From assembly GCA_963747735.1 (NCBI GenBank), contig CAVVGE010000007.1, positions 672,846 through 736,845 of the forward strand: a stretch of DNA of 64,000 bases, in the 5' to 3' direction. This stretch comes from AP-15 sp963747735. Its GTDB lineage: Bacteria; Pseudomonadota; Alphaproteobacteria; ATCC43930; CGMCC-115725. The translations under genes were made by a program, and so were the position numbers. Below, piece after piece: positions 25,147-33,999 of this stretch. The number at the start of each line of letters is the position of its first letter. Positions within the stretch are counted from its first letter, which is position 1. The notes beneath the pieces are model-generated. The model did no database searches, was not told the origin of the DNA, and saw only the letters and a list, made by a program, of their open reading frames with translations.

Positions 25147-25983
25147 TTACTTTGGGGCGGCGGCCGAAGGGTGGAACAGCTGCTTTCCGTCCAGCTGATA
25201 GGCACCGATTGCGGCTTGTCCTTCGGGCGACGCCAGCCATTGCGCGAAGCGCTGGGCCAAAGCTTGTTTTGGCACCGGATGCTTTTTGGGGTTTAGCAGG
25301 AGCACGTCGTAGCGGTTTATCAGGCGCGGATCGCCCTCGACCAGCACGCCGAGGTTGCCCTTATTGCCAAAGCTCAGCCAGGTGCCGCGATCGCTGATGG
25401 TATAAGCGCCCATCGCCTTGGCGGTGTTGAGCGCGGCACCCATGCCGCCGCCGATCGAGCGGTACCACGTGCCACCACCCACCTTCGCGGGGTCGATTTG
25501 CGCCACGCGCCAAAGCCGGTGCTCGAGCGCGTCGGTCCCGCTCTTGTCACCGCGGGAGACAAAAGGCGCTCGGGTAGCGGCGATCGCCTTCAGCGCCGCA
25601 ACGGCATCGCGACTTCCTGCGATATGGGCAGGGTCCGACCGCGGCCCCACCACGATGAAATCGTTCCACGCGATTTGCGTGCGATCGATCCCGTCTCCGG
25701 CCGCGATGAACTGCTGTTCCGCTTCCGGATCGTGCACCAGCAGCAAATCGGCATCGTCGTGCGCAGCGGTCCGAAGCGCCTGACCCGTCCCCTGCGCGAG
25801 AACATGCACGGTTATTCCGGTCTCTTTGGTGAAGATCGGCAGAATGTGCGCCAGCAATCCCGAATTTTCGACCGACGTAGTCGAGGCGAGAATGATCGAC
25901 TGCGCCGGGCTCTCGGCGGCAACTCCCGCTCGCCCGAGGAGCGCAACGAGCAGGACGATGACCAGTTGCCGCAGTTTCATCAT
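25147..25983 (-). CDS. tupA: tungstate/molybdate ABC transporter substrate-binding protein
   Basis: The 278-residue periplasmic protein has a signal peptide (residues 1-23) and the TupA hallmark ASTTSVENSGLLAHILPIF, whose TTS segment contacts the oxyanion. Conserved downstream blocks are GQALRTAAHDDADLLLVHD and FVSRGDKSGTD. It captures tungstate or molybdate for import. It overlaps tupB by one base. The ATP-binding subunit gene that normally accompanies tupAB is not found next to it. Confidence 0.9.
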   Translation of the reverse strand: MMKLRQLVIVLLVALLGRAGVAAESPAQSIILASTTSVENSGLLAHILPIFTKETGITVHVLAQGTGQALRTAAHDDADLLLVHDPEAEQQFIAAGDGIDRTQIAWNDFIVVGPRSDPAHIAGSRDAVAALKAIAATRAPFVSRGDKSGTDALEHRLWRVAQIDPAKVGGGTWYRSIGGGMGAALNTAKAMGAYTISDRGTWLSFGNKGNLGVLVEGDPRLINRYDVLLLNPKKHPVPKQALAQRFAQWLASPEGQAAIGAYQLDGKQLFHPSAAAPK

Positions 25984-26639
25984 TATTCCCCAAGCAGAAA
26001 GGCGGTGCTGCTCACCGCGACGCTGATCCCGATCAGGACGAAGCCCAGCCCAAGGGCCAGCTCCAAATCACCCTTGCTGGTTTCCAACACAATTGCCGTC
26101 GTCATAATTCGCGTATAGCCGGCAATATTGCCACCCACGATCAATACCGCGCCCACCTCGGAGATCGTGCGGCCAAAACCGGCCAGCACCGCCGTCGTAA
26201 CAGGCCGCCGCGCGATGGCAAGGAGCATCCCGATCGAGCGCAGCGGCGCGGCGCCGTCGACGCGCAAGGCACCGCCATATTCCTCCCACGGCTCCTCGAT
26301 CGCCCGATGGGCGAGCGCCATGATGATCGGCGTTGCCAGCAGCGTCTGAGCCAGCACCATGGCGCCGGGCGTGAATAAGAGGGCGAGCCAGCCCAGCGGC
26401 CCGGAGCGCGACAGCGCGAGATAAAGCCCGAGTCCGACCACGACCGGGGGTAAGCCGAGAAACGCATTGGCGAGAACGATCACCAGCCGGCGGCCCGGAA
26501 ACCGGCAGATGGCCAAGGCCGCTCCGCTCGGTAGTCCCACAACCGCGGCGACAAGGGTAGCCGAAAGGCTGACCGCCAAGGAAAGTGCGACGATGCGCCC
26601 GAGCTGGGCCACCCCGTAGGCAGCCCAGAAGTCATTCAC
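25983..26639 (-). CDS. tupB: tungstate/molybdate ABC transporter permease
   Basis: The 218-residue protein has five to six hydrophobic segments and the EAA-like motif EEYGGALRVDGAAPLRSIGM that docks the ATPase. The segment GFGRTISEVGAVLIVGGNIA is typical of TupB/ModB permeases. It is translated just before tupA. No tupC lies on either side, so the ATPase must be encoded elsewhere or has been lost. Confidence 0.9.
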   Translation of the reverse strand: MNDFWAAYGVAQLGRIVALSLAVSLSATLVAAVVGLPSGAALAICRFPGRRLVIVLANAFLGLPPVVVGLGLYLALSRSGPLGWLALLFTPGAMVLAQTLLATPIIMALAHRAIEEPWEEYGGALRVDGAAPLRSIGMLLAIARRPVTTAVLAGFGRTISEVGAVLIVGGNIAGYTRIMTTAIVLETSKGDLELALGLGFVLIGISVAVSSTAFLLGE

Positions 26640-26679
26640 CCGGCACGCGCCGAGGAGGGGGTGCGGATCGTCATGTTCG

Positions 26680-26693
26680 ACCGTTCTAACGGT
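26680..26693. promoter_or_regulatory. short palindrome upstream of tupB
   Basis: ACCGTT-CT-AACGGT is a perfect 6-bp inverted repeat, 41-54 bp upstream of tupB in the divergent tupB-mop region. It could be an operator for the tup genes, separate from the Mo-box at 26822. The assignment rests only on position and symmetry. Confidence 0.35.
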
Positions 26694-26821
26694 TCGATTG
26701 GGATCTTCATGAGCTATGCCCGCATGCTAACCCGATCCTGTGCGTCGCCGCACCGTCCGATCTCGCCGGCAGCGCTGCTTATTTGCATTACCGACTGAGA
26801 TTCGGAGGTTCGTGCTGGCAT

Positions 26822-26845
26822 CGTGATATCCGATAGGATAGATCG
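26822..26845 (+). promoter_or_regulatory. candidate Mo-box, copy 2 (tupB-mop intergenic)
   Basis: CGTGATATCC, spacer GATA, GGATAGATCG. It shares the exact core ATATCCGATAGGATA with the copy in front of the xanthine dehydrogenase gene. It lies 49 bp upstream of mop and about 180 bp upstream of tupB, so it could control both. Confidence 0.7.
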
Positions 26846-26894
26846 GGCCGCCGTCGCTGGCGACGGCCCCCTTACCCATGCCATGGAGAACGCA

Positions 26895-27101
26895 ATGCAG
26901 CTCAGCGCCCGCAACCAGCTCAAAGGCAAGATCACCGGTGTTGCCAAAGGCACGACGACGGCGCATGTCCGCATCGATATCGGCGGCGGTGTGATCGTCA
27001 CCTCCTCGATCACCAACGAGGCGGTGGACGAGCTCGGCCTCAAGGTCGGCGACGATGCGATCGCGGTCATCAAGGCGTCGGATGTGATGGTCGCCAAGTG
27101 A
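26895..27101 (+). CDS. mop: Mop-type molybdate-binding protein (single TOBE domain)
   Basis: The 68-residue protein is one molybdopterin-binding (TOBE/Mop) domain: MQLSARNQLKGKITGVAKGT, then TAHVRIDIGGGVIVTSSI, ending VGDDAIAVIKASDVMVAK. Mop proteins assemble as hexamers and store molybdate or tungstate oxyanions. The start at 26895 has GGAGAA 4 bp upstream; in-frame starts further upstream would read through the Mo-box. The stop overlaps the GTG start of the next gene, so it is coupled to the transporter operon. It could also act as the detached metal sensor for the short ModE. Confidence 0.93.
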   Translation: MQLSARNQLKGKITGVAKGTTTAHVRIDIGGGVIVTSSITNEAVDELGLKVGDDAIAVIKASDVMVAK

Positions 27102-28141
27102 GGCGGCGCGGCCTTCTTGGTCTCGGCGCCGGCGCGCTTGCCGCGCTCGCCTGGCCGTCATGGTGGGCCGCGGCAAAGCCTTTCACCAATTCGGCCGGCC
27201 GACAGGTCGAGATCCCCGGCAATGTGCGGCGGGTGTTTCCAGCGGGGCCGCCGGCCTCGGTCGCGCTCTACACGGTGGCGCCCGAAAAGATGCTCGGCTG
27301 GACCCGCGCGCCGAGCGCGGCGGCACTGGCCTTTCTGCCGCAGCGTTATGCCGGGCTGCCGGCGATCGGCCGGCTCACCGGCCGCGGCAACACGGTCAAC
27401 CTCGAAAATGTCGTCAAGCTCGCACCCGATCTGGTGCTCGATGTCGGCAACACCACCAGCACCTACGTCTCGCTCGCCGAGCGGGTGGAGGCGCAGACGC
27501 ATGTTCCGGCTGTGCTGATCGGCGGCCGTCTCGCCGAGACACCGCAGACCTTGAGGACGCTCGGCCAGCTCCTCGGTGCAAGCGATCGCGCCGCGGCGCT
27601 CGCGCGCTACGCCGAGACGGTGCTGGGCACGGTGCAGCGGCAAACCGGGAAAATCCCGCCGGCGCAGCGCCCCAGCATCTACATCGCACGCGGCCCGCGG
27701 GGCTTGGAGAGTGCCGTCGCCGGCTCGATCGGCAGCGAAGTGGTCGATCTCGCCGGAGCGCGCAATGTCGTCGGCCGCGCGGCCGGGCCGCATACGATTG
27801 TCGATGTTTCGCCGGAGCAGGTCCTGGCCTGGCAGCCCGATGTGGTCCTGACCATCGACCGCCGCTTTCATGCCGCGATCCGCACCGACGCGGTATGGCG
27901 CGAGGTCGAGGCGGTGCAGAAGGGGCATGTCCATTTTGTTCCCGACCTGCCCTTCTCGTGGCTCGACGACCCGCCCGCCCCCAATCGGCTGATCGGCCTC
28001 TTATGGCTCGGCAAGCTGCTTTATCCTGCTTTCTTCGCGCAAGACATCCGCACCGAGGCGCAGCGCTTTTATGCCCTTTTTTATCAGCAGGAGCCGAGCG
28101 GGTCGCAGCTCGACGGGCTTCTCGCCGGCCCCCCGGCCTGA
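27098..28141 (+). CDS. BtuF/MolA-type ABC transporter substrate-binding protein, probably molybdate/tungstate
   Basis: The 347-residue protein starts with a GTG overlapping the mop stop. It begins with a Tat-like signal (RRRGLLGLGAGALAALAW), followed by a cluster-A-type binding fold (NVRRVFPAGPPASVALYTVA and LAPDLVLDVGN). This family usually carries cobalamin, haem or siderophores, but the Haemophilus MolABC system of the same type carries molybdate and tungstate. Coupling to mop and proximity to tupAB favour that role here. This is inference from context. Confidence 0.8.
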   Translation: MRRRGLLGLGAGALAALAWPSWWAAAKPFTNSAGRQVEIPGNVRRVFPAGPPASVALYTVAPEKMLGWTRAPSAAALAFLPQRYAGLPAIGRLTGRGNTVNLENVVKLAPDLVLDVGNTTSTYVSLAERVEAQTHVPAVLIGGRLAETPQTLRTLGQLLGASDRAAALARYAETVLGTVQRQTGKIPPAQRPSIYIARGPRGLESAVAGSIGSEVVDLAGARNVVGRAAGPHTIVDVSPEQVLAWQPDVVLTIDRRFHAAIRTDAVWREVEAVQKGHVHFVPDLPFSWLDDPPAPNRLIGLLWLGKLLYPAFFAQDIRTEAQRFYALFYQQEPSGSQLDGLLAGPPA

Positions 28142-29165
28142 GGTTCGCGCGGCCCGCTTTTATCGCGGGGTTGTCGTCGTCGCGGCGCTGGGCCTCGTCT
28201 CGGCCGTCGCGATCGCGATCTGCGTCGGCCCGTTCCGGATCGCACCGGTCGATTTCGTGCGGCTGCTGATCGCAACAGCGGGCGGCCACGCCTCGCCGCT
28301 TCCCGCCGCCGCCGAAACCGTCATCCTGCAAATCCGCCTGCCGCGAGTATTGGCAGCGGTGGCGGTCGGCGCCGCCCTCTCCGCCGCGGGTGCCGCCTAC
28401 CAGTCGCTGTTCCGCAACCCGCTGGTTTCGCCCGACATCCTCGGCGTCTCGTCGGGTGCGGCGTTTGGCGCGGTCGTCGGCATCTTTCTGTCGTTGCCGG
28501 TGGTCGGGATCGAGGCGGCGTCCTTTGCCGGCGGGCTGGCGGCGGTGCTGATCGCCTACGCGGTCGCCGCGGCGATCCGCGGGCGCGACACGGTGCTGGT
28601 CTTGGTCCTCGCCGGCGTTGTCATCGGCGCGTTGTTCGGCGCCGGGGTCGGCTTGCTCAAATATCTCGCCGACCCCTACAACTAATTGCCGGCGATCACC
28701 TTTTGGCTGCTCGGCAGCCTTGCCGCGGTCAACCCCGGCGATCTGGCGAGCCTGCTGCCGGCGGTGGCGATCGGGCTCGTGCCACTGGCGCTGCTGCGCT
28801 GGCGGATCGATGTGATGACCTTGGGCGACGAGGAGGCCGCCGCGCTCGGCCTCGACACGAAAAGGCTGCGCATCGTCGTGATCGCGGCGGCGACTTTGAT
28901 GACCTCGGCTGCGGTTGCGGCGAGCGGCATCATCGGCTGGGTCGGCCTCGTCGTGCCGCATTTGGCCAGGCTCGTGGTCGGCCCGGCCTTTGCCCGGCTG
29001 TTGCCGGTCAGCATCCTCTTTGGCGCCGGCTTTTTGCTTGCCGTCGATACCGTGGCGCGGACTTTGGGCCATGTGGAACTGCCGCTCGGGGTCTTGACCG
29101 CAGCGCTCGGGACGCCGGTGTTTTTGTGGCTCCTCGCCTTCAGCCGGCGCGCGGCTTGGTCGTGA
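28071..29165 (+). pseudogene. BtuC/FecCD-type ABC permease, interrupted by a stop codon
   Basis: The permease has around ten membrane helices and the family motifs LRNPLV-like SLFRNPLVSPDILGVSSGAA and GIIGWVGLVVPHLARLVVGP. The frame is broken by TAA at 28683-28685, directly after ADPYN and before LPAITFWLLGSL. Relatives have a glutamine here, so a single CAA to TAA change is the simplest cause. Both halves are otherwise intact and in the same frame. The start is unclear; an ATG at 28071 overlaps the preceding gene. Without suppression the importer lacks its membrane domain. Confidence 0.85.
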
Positions 29166-29953
29166 CCCTGCCCCGCCTCGCGATCGAGAACCTCGGCTAC
29201 GGCTATCCCGGCCATCCGGTCGGCCGCGGCGTTGCTGTTGCCGTCGCGGCCGGCGAGGTGCTGTGCGTGCTCGGCCGCAACGGCGAGGGGAAGTCGACGC
29301 TGTTCAAGACCATCCTCGGCCTCTTACCGCCGCTCGCCGGCGGGATGCGGGTCGATGGCGAGCCGATTACCGGCTGGGGCCGGCGCCGCCGGGCCATGAC
29401 GTTCGGCTATGTGCCGCAAAGCGGCCCCGGCGGTTTCCCGTTCACCGTGCGCGAGATCGTGGTGATGGGCCGGATCGCGCATCGCGGGCCGTTCTCGGCG
29501 CCGGCGCGCGCCGACCGTGACGCCGCCGACGGGGCGCTTGCCGCGTTGGGCATTGCCGAGCTCGCCGAGCGCGAATGGCTGCGGATCAGCGGCGGCGAGC
29601 GCCAGCTCGTGCTGGTTGCCCGCGCGCTGGCGCAGGAGCCGCGCATCCCGGTGCTCGACGAGCCGACCGCCAGCCTCGATTTCGGCAACCAGCTCCGCGT
29701 GCTCGACGCGATGCGCGGCCTGGCCAAATCGAGCGGGCTCAGCGTGCTGTTCTCGACCCATCACCCGGAGCAGGCTTTCGCCTGCGCCGATCGGGTCGCG
29801 ATATTGTCCGGCGGCCGATTGCTTGGTCTCGGGCCGCCGGCCGGCACCATCACCGCCGAGACCTTGCGCGCCTGCTATTCGGTCGATGTCGCTGTCGTGC
29901 CGGTCGCGGGCGGCCGCTACCGCGTCTGCGTCCCCCGCTCCTATCTCGATTGA
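29162..29953 (+). CDS. ABC transporter ATP-binding protein of the BtuCD-type importer
   Basis: The 263-residue ATPase begins at a GTG that overlaps the permease stop. It has Walker A GRNGEGKST, with Glu in place of the usual Ser/Ala, a Q-loop (FGYVPQS), the signature LRISGGERQLVLVARAL, Walker B IPVLDEPTASLD and the H-loop FSTHHPE. It would energise the MolABC-like importer with the binding protein at 27098. With the permease interrupted, it might be free to serve other permeases, but TupB belongs to a different structural type. Confidence 0.88.
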   Translation: MTLPRLAIENLGYGYPGHPVGRGVAVAVAAGEVLCVLGRNGEGKSTLFKTILGLLPPLAGGMRVDGEPITGWGRRRRAMTFGYVPQSGPGGFPFTVREIVVMGRIAHRGPFSAPARADRDAADGALAALGIAELAEREWLRISGGERQLVLVARALAQEPRIPVLDEPTASLDFGNQLRVLDAMRGLAKSSGLSVLFSTHHPEQAFACADRVAILSGGRLLGLGPPAGTITAETLRACYSVDVAVVPVAGGRYRVCVPRSYLD

Positions 29954-32249
29954 CTACTCCGCCGCGAGCCGCTGCGGCTCCTCGTCGTCGAGCGCGGCAA
30001 GGATCTTCGGCGGCGCCATCGGCAGGTCGCGCAGGCGAGCGCCGGTCGCGGCATGGATCGCGTTGGCGACGGCAGCCATCGGCGGCACGATCGGCACCTC
30101 GCCGACACCGCGCACGCCAAACGGATGGCGCGGGTTCGGCACCTCGACGATGACCGCGTCGATCATCGGCATGTCGGACGCGACCGGCACGCGGTAATCG
30201 AGAAACGCCGGGTTATCGAGCCGGCCCTCTTTGTCATAGATGTATTCCTCGTTCAACGCCCAGCCGATCCCCTGGGCCACGCCGCCCTGGATCTGGCCTT
30301 CGACGTAAGAGGGGTGGATCGCGCGGCCGCAATCCTGGGTCGCCGTGTAGCGCAGCACGGTGACGTGGCCGGTCTCGGGATCGACCTCGACATCGCAGAC
30401 ATGGGTGGCAAAGGCCGGCCCGGCGCCTTGCGCGTTGAGCTGCACCTCGGCGCCAATCGGGCCGCCGGTGCGCGCCGCTTTGATCGCAATCTCGGCCAAC
30501 GGCAGCGGGTCGAAGCTGCCGGCATTGGCGCCGGCCGGCACCGCGGCGCCGTCCTTCCAATCGACCGCCTCGGGGCTGATGTCCCAGATCATCGCGGCGC
30601 GGCGCTTCAGCTCCTCGATGACCTTTTGCGCCGCCTGGACCGTCGCCATGCCGGTGGCGAAGGTCACCCGGCTGCCGCCGGTCACATGGGTAAAGCCGAT
30701 CGAGGCGGTGTCGGCGACGATCGGCTTGACCCGTTCGATCGGGACGCCGAGGGTCTCGGCCGCCATCATCGCCATCGAGGCGCGCGAGCCGCCGATATCG
30801 GGGCTGCCCGAGGCGACGCTGACCGAGCCGTCTTCGTTGACATGCACTGCAGCACTCGAATTCGCCGCCGACATTGAACCAGAAGCCGCAGGCGATCCCG
30901 CGCCCCTGGTTGGGGCCGAGCGGGATCTGGTAGTTCGGGTGGTTTTTGGCGGCCGTCAGCGTATCGAGATAGCCGATATTGGTCCAGGTCGGGCCGTGCA
31001 CTGCCTTGGTGCCGTCCTTGGCCGCGTTCGTTTCGCGCAGCACCAGCGGGTCGATGCCCAGCGCCAGGGCGAGCTCGTCGAGGCAGCTCTCCACCCCAAA
31101 AGACGAGATCGGCGCGCCGGGCGCCCGATAGGCTGCAACCTTTGGCCGGTTCGAGACGACGTCGTAGCCGGTGATCTGAACATTCGGCAGGTCGTACATA
31201 GCAAAGCCGCACATGCAGCCCGGCTGCACCGGCGAGCCCGGAAAGGCGCCAGCCTGGTATTTGAGCACAAGCTCGGCAGCGACGATAGCGCCGTCGTGCT
31301 TGGCGCCGAGCTTGACTTCGATCACGTCGCCCGAGGTCGGTCCGGTGGCGCGGAACACCTCCTCGCGGGTCATCACCATCTTGACCGGCCGCCCGGTCTT
31401 CTTCGACAACGCCAATGCCACCGGCTCGAGATAGACTAATGTCTTGCCGCCGAACCCGCCGCCGATCTCGGCGGGCGTCACGCGGATCGCCGCAATGTCG
31501 ATGCCGAGCAATTTGGCGCAATAGGCGCGGATCATAAACTGGCCCTGGCTCGACGCCCAGATCTGCACCTACCCGTCGGCTGCGACCGAGACGACGCAGG
31601 CATGCGGCTCGATATAAGCCTGATGCACCGGCTTGGTCGTATAGCGCCGGGCGATGACGATATCGGCCAGGCGAAAGCCCGCTGCCGCATCGCCCTTTGA
31701 AAACGCGACACGTTTGGCGATGTTCGAGGGCTTTTCGGGCTTCGGGTCGATGCCTTGGGTAAAGAGGTCGTCATGCAGCAGCGGCGCGCCCGGCAGCATT
31801 GCCGCTTCGACATCGATGACATGCGGCAATACCTCGTACTCGACCTCGATCAGGTCGAGCGCCGCGGCGGCGACGATCGGCGAGATGGCAGCGACCGCGG
31901 CCACGGCGTGGCCCTCATAGAGGACCTTTTGGCGCGCCATGACGTTGCGCGACAGGTCGCGGAAATTCATCGGTCCTTCGCCGACAAAAGCCTCCTCCGA
32001 CTTGATCTCCGGAAAGTCGGAGGCGGTGACGACGGCGCGCACGCCGGGCAACGCCATCGCCTTGCCGGCATCGATCCCGAGGATGCGGGCATGCGCGTGC
32101 GGGCTTCGTTTGATCTTGCCCCAGAGCATGCCGGGGAGCGCCAGATCGGCGCCGAAATTGGCGCGGCCGGTGACCTTGTCCACACCGTCCGGCCGGATCG
32201 GGCGGGTGCCGACCACCTTGAACGCGCCCGTGCTCGCGATTGCGGTCAT
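29954..32249 (-). pseudogene. xanthine dehydrogenase family molybdopterin-binding subunit, disrupted
   Basis: The gene would encode about 765 residues of the XDH/aldehyde oxidase large subunit, starting MTAIASTGAFKVVGTRPIRP with a GGAGA ribosome-binding site. Key parts are visible: IGGGFGGK (Moco region), AYRAPGAP and the C-terminal GVRGVGEVPIVPP with the catalytic Glu. Two lesions break it. A TAG at 31569-31571 sits between VAADG and VQIWASSQGQ, probably from CAG. An extra base near 30863-30870 shifts the frame between FWFNVGG and NSSAAVHVNEDGS. The FAD and 2Fe-2S subunits are not adjacent. A Mo-box lies 54 bp upstream, so it belonged to the molybdenum regulon before decay. Confidence 0.88.
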
Positions 32250-32302
32250 GAATTTCTCCGGTTCTGGCTCGACGATGCCATGGTATCGTCCGAGCTTATC
32301 AT

Positions 32303-32326
32303 CGAAATATCCGATAGGATATAGCG
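32303..32326 (-). promoter_or_regulatory. candidate Mo-box, copy 3 (upstream of the xanthine dehydrogenase gene)
   Basis: CGAAATATCC, spacer GATA, GGATATAGCG; the arms match at 8 of 10 positions. It shares the core ATATCCGATAGGATA with the copy before mop. It sits 54-77 bp upstream of the molybdoenzyme start, where an activator or repressor site would be expected. Confidence 0.72.
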
Positions 32327-32368
32327 GCTCGCGCCAATTCGCCTCGAGGAGCCGATGCACCTCGCGGC

Positions 32369-32893
32369 TCAGAAGCGGTAGCGGCACTCCACCGGGAGCG
32401 GGACGGCGTGGAAATCACGCCGGTTTGTGTCGCGGTTTTCGAGGTTTACGAACAGGCATTCGTCGTGGACGAAGTGCGGCCCGGCGTGCCAGGTCGCAAC
32501 ATGCAATTTGATCAGGCGGTCGCCCGGCACGCGAAAGGCGACGATGTCTTCGAGCCGCGGGCGCGAATCGTCGCCGAGATCGTCCGGCGGCGCCACGCCG
32601 ATCAGCCAGTCCTTGCCGCCGAGCGAGCCGAGGCACTGCGTCACCCGCCGGTGCCGCGCAATCCGGGCAAAGCCGAGCCCGACATGCGGCAAATGCATGA
32701 TCCACAGCCGCGGCTCGCCATTGCCGAGGACGAGATTTGCCTCGCCGGTCGACGTCTCGGGGTCGTATCGGGTCTCGGCGCCCTGCCCGCCCGTCCGCAA
32801 GGGAGCGACGACTTGGCCGTAGGGTAGAAACGCTTCGGGCGTCAGCTCCCGCACCTCCAGCATGTGCCGCGCCAGCGTGCCTCTATCGTTCAT
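32369..32893 (-). CDS. ureidoglycolate lyase-like protein (AllA family)
   Basis: The 174-residue protein resembles AllA, which splits ureidoglycolate to glyoxylate and urea at the end of purine catabolism. Typical blocks are LTPEAFLPYGQVVAP near the N-terminus, LVLGNGEPRLWIMHLP and the C-terminal WHAGPHFV. It lies directly upstream of the xanthine-dehydrogenase-like gene and points the same way, which would fit a purine pathway, although no other purine genes are present. The start at 32893 has GGGAGG 7 bp upstream. Confidence 0.75.
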   Translation of the reverse strand: MNDRGTLARHMLEVRELTPEAFLPYGQVVAPLRTGGQGAETRYDPETSTGEANLVLGNGEPRLWIMHLPHVGLGFARIARHRRVTQCLGSLGGKDWLIGVAPPDDLGDDSRPRLEDIVAFRVPGDRLIKLHVATWHAGPHFVHDECLFVNLENRDTNRRDFHAVPLPVECRYRF

Positions 32894-32949
32894 TGCCCGC
32901 CTCCCTTTGGTTTCCGGCTAGAGTTTGCCAAGCCTTGAAGGAGACCGCC

Positions 32950-33999
32950 ATGCCCTCCACCGCCATGCCCTCCGGCATCACCGCCGAAGCCCGCTCCTAT
33001 CCCCGCCCGCTGCCCAACCCCAAATGGCTCGGCAAGCTCACCGAGGAAATCCTCGATCCCGATTTGCCGATCGTCGATCCGCACCATCACCTGTGGGACC
33101 ATCCGGGCAGCCGCTATCTGCTCGACGACCTCCTCGCCGATGTCGGTTCCGGGCACAACATCGTCGCGACCGTCTTTATCCAATGCGGCTCGGGCTACCG
33201 CACCAGCGGCCCCGAGGAGATGCGCGCGATCGGCGAGAGCGAATTCGTTCGCGGCATTGCCGAGGAAGCCGATCGGCGCGGCGGCAAGACCAAAATTTGC
33301 GCCGGCATCGTCAGCTTTGCCGATTTGCGCCTCGCGCATGTCGATGATGTGCTCGAAGGGCAGATCGCCGCCGCCGGCGGCCGGTTTCGCGGCATCCGCC
33401 AGATCGCGGCGCACGACCCGGCGATTGTCGGCGCCTCGTCCTATGTGCCGCCGCCGGGGCTGATGGACGATCCGAATTTCCGGCGCGGCCTCAAGCGGCT
33501 GCCGGCGCACGGCTTGAGCTTTGAAGCCTGGCTCTACCACCCGCAGATCAAGGCCTTGACCGCGGTGGCGCGCGCAGCTCCCGAGGTAAAGATCGTGCTC
33601 AACCATTTCGGCGGCCCGCTCGGGGTCGGGCCTTACCGGCGCGAGGAGGTCTTCCCGCGCTGGCGCGCCGATATCGAGGCGCTCGCTGCCTGCCCGAATG
33701 TTTATGTAAAGCTCGGCGGGCTGGCGATGATCGTCAACGCCTTCGATTTTCACCTGGGTCCGCTGCCGCCGTCATCGGGCGAGATGGCCAATGCCTGGCG
33801 GCCCTATGTCGAAACCTGCGTCGAGAATTTCGGTGCCGCGCGCTGCATGTTCGAAAGCAACTTCCCGGTCGACAAGGGAGCCTGCAGCTATCCGGTGCTG
33901 TTCAACGCCTTCAAGCGGCTGGCGAGCGGCGCCTCGGCCGCGGAAAAAGCCGACCTTTTCGCCGGCACGGCCGCGCGCTTCTACCGGCTCGCGGTCTAA
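32950..33999 (+). CDS. amidohydrolase family 2 (ACMSD-like) hydrolase
   Basis: The 349-residue metal-dependent TIM barrel has the HxH motif in PIVDPHHHLWDH, the later VLNHFGGPLGVG and the C-terminal acidic segment MFESNFPVDK. Members of this group act as decarboxylases or lactone hydrolases in aromatic catabolism. The ATG at 32950 has AAGGAG 7 bp upstream. The stop overlaps that of the convergent MFS gene by 4 bp. Confidence 0.88.
   Translation: MPSTAMPSGITAEARSYPRPLPNPKWLGKLTEEILDPDLPIVDPHHHLWDHPGSRYLLDDLLADVGSGHNIVATVFIQCGSGYRTSGPEEMRAIGESEFVRGIAEEADRRGGKTKICAGIVSFADLRLAHVDDVLEGQIAAAGGRFRGIRQIAAHDPAIVGASSYVPPPGLMDDPNFRRGLKRLPAHGLSFEAWLYHPQIKALTAVARAAPEVKIVLNHFGGPLGVGPYRREEVFPRWRADIEALAACPNVYVKLGGLAMIVNAFDFHLGPLPPSSGEMANAWRPYVETCVENFGAARCMFESNFPVDKGACSYPVLFNAFKRLASGASAAEKADLFAGTAARFYRLAV

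Noticed and set aside
28683..31571. Recoding of TAA/TAG as glutamine, suggested by stops at glutamine positions in two genes
   Set aside because: TAG and TAA serve as ordinary terminators in many intact genes here, for example argS ends in TAG, and the molybdoenzyme also has a frameshift. Mutation is simpler.
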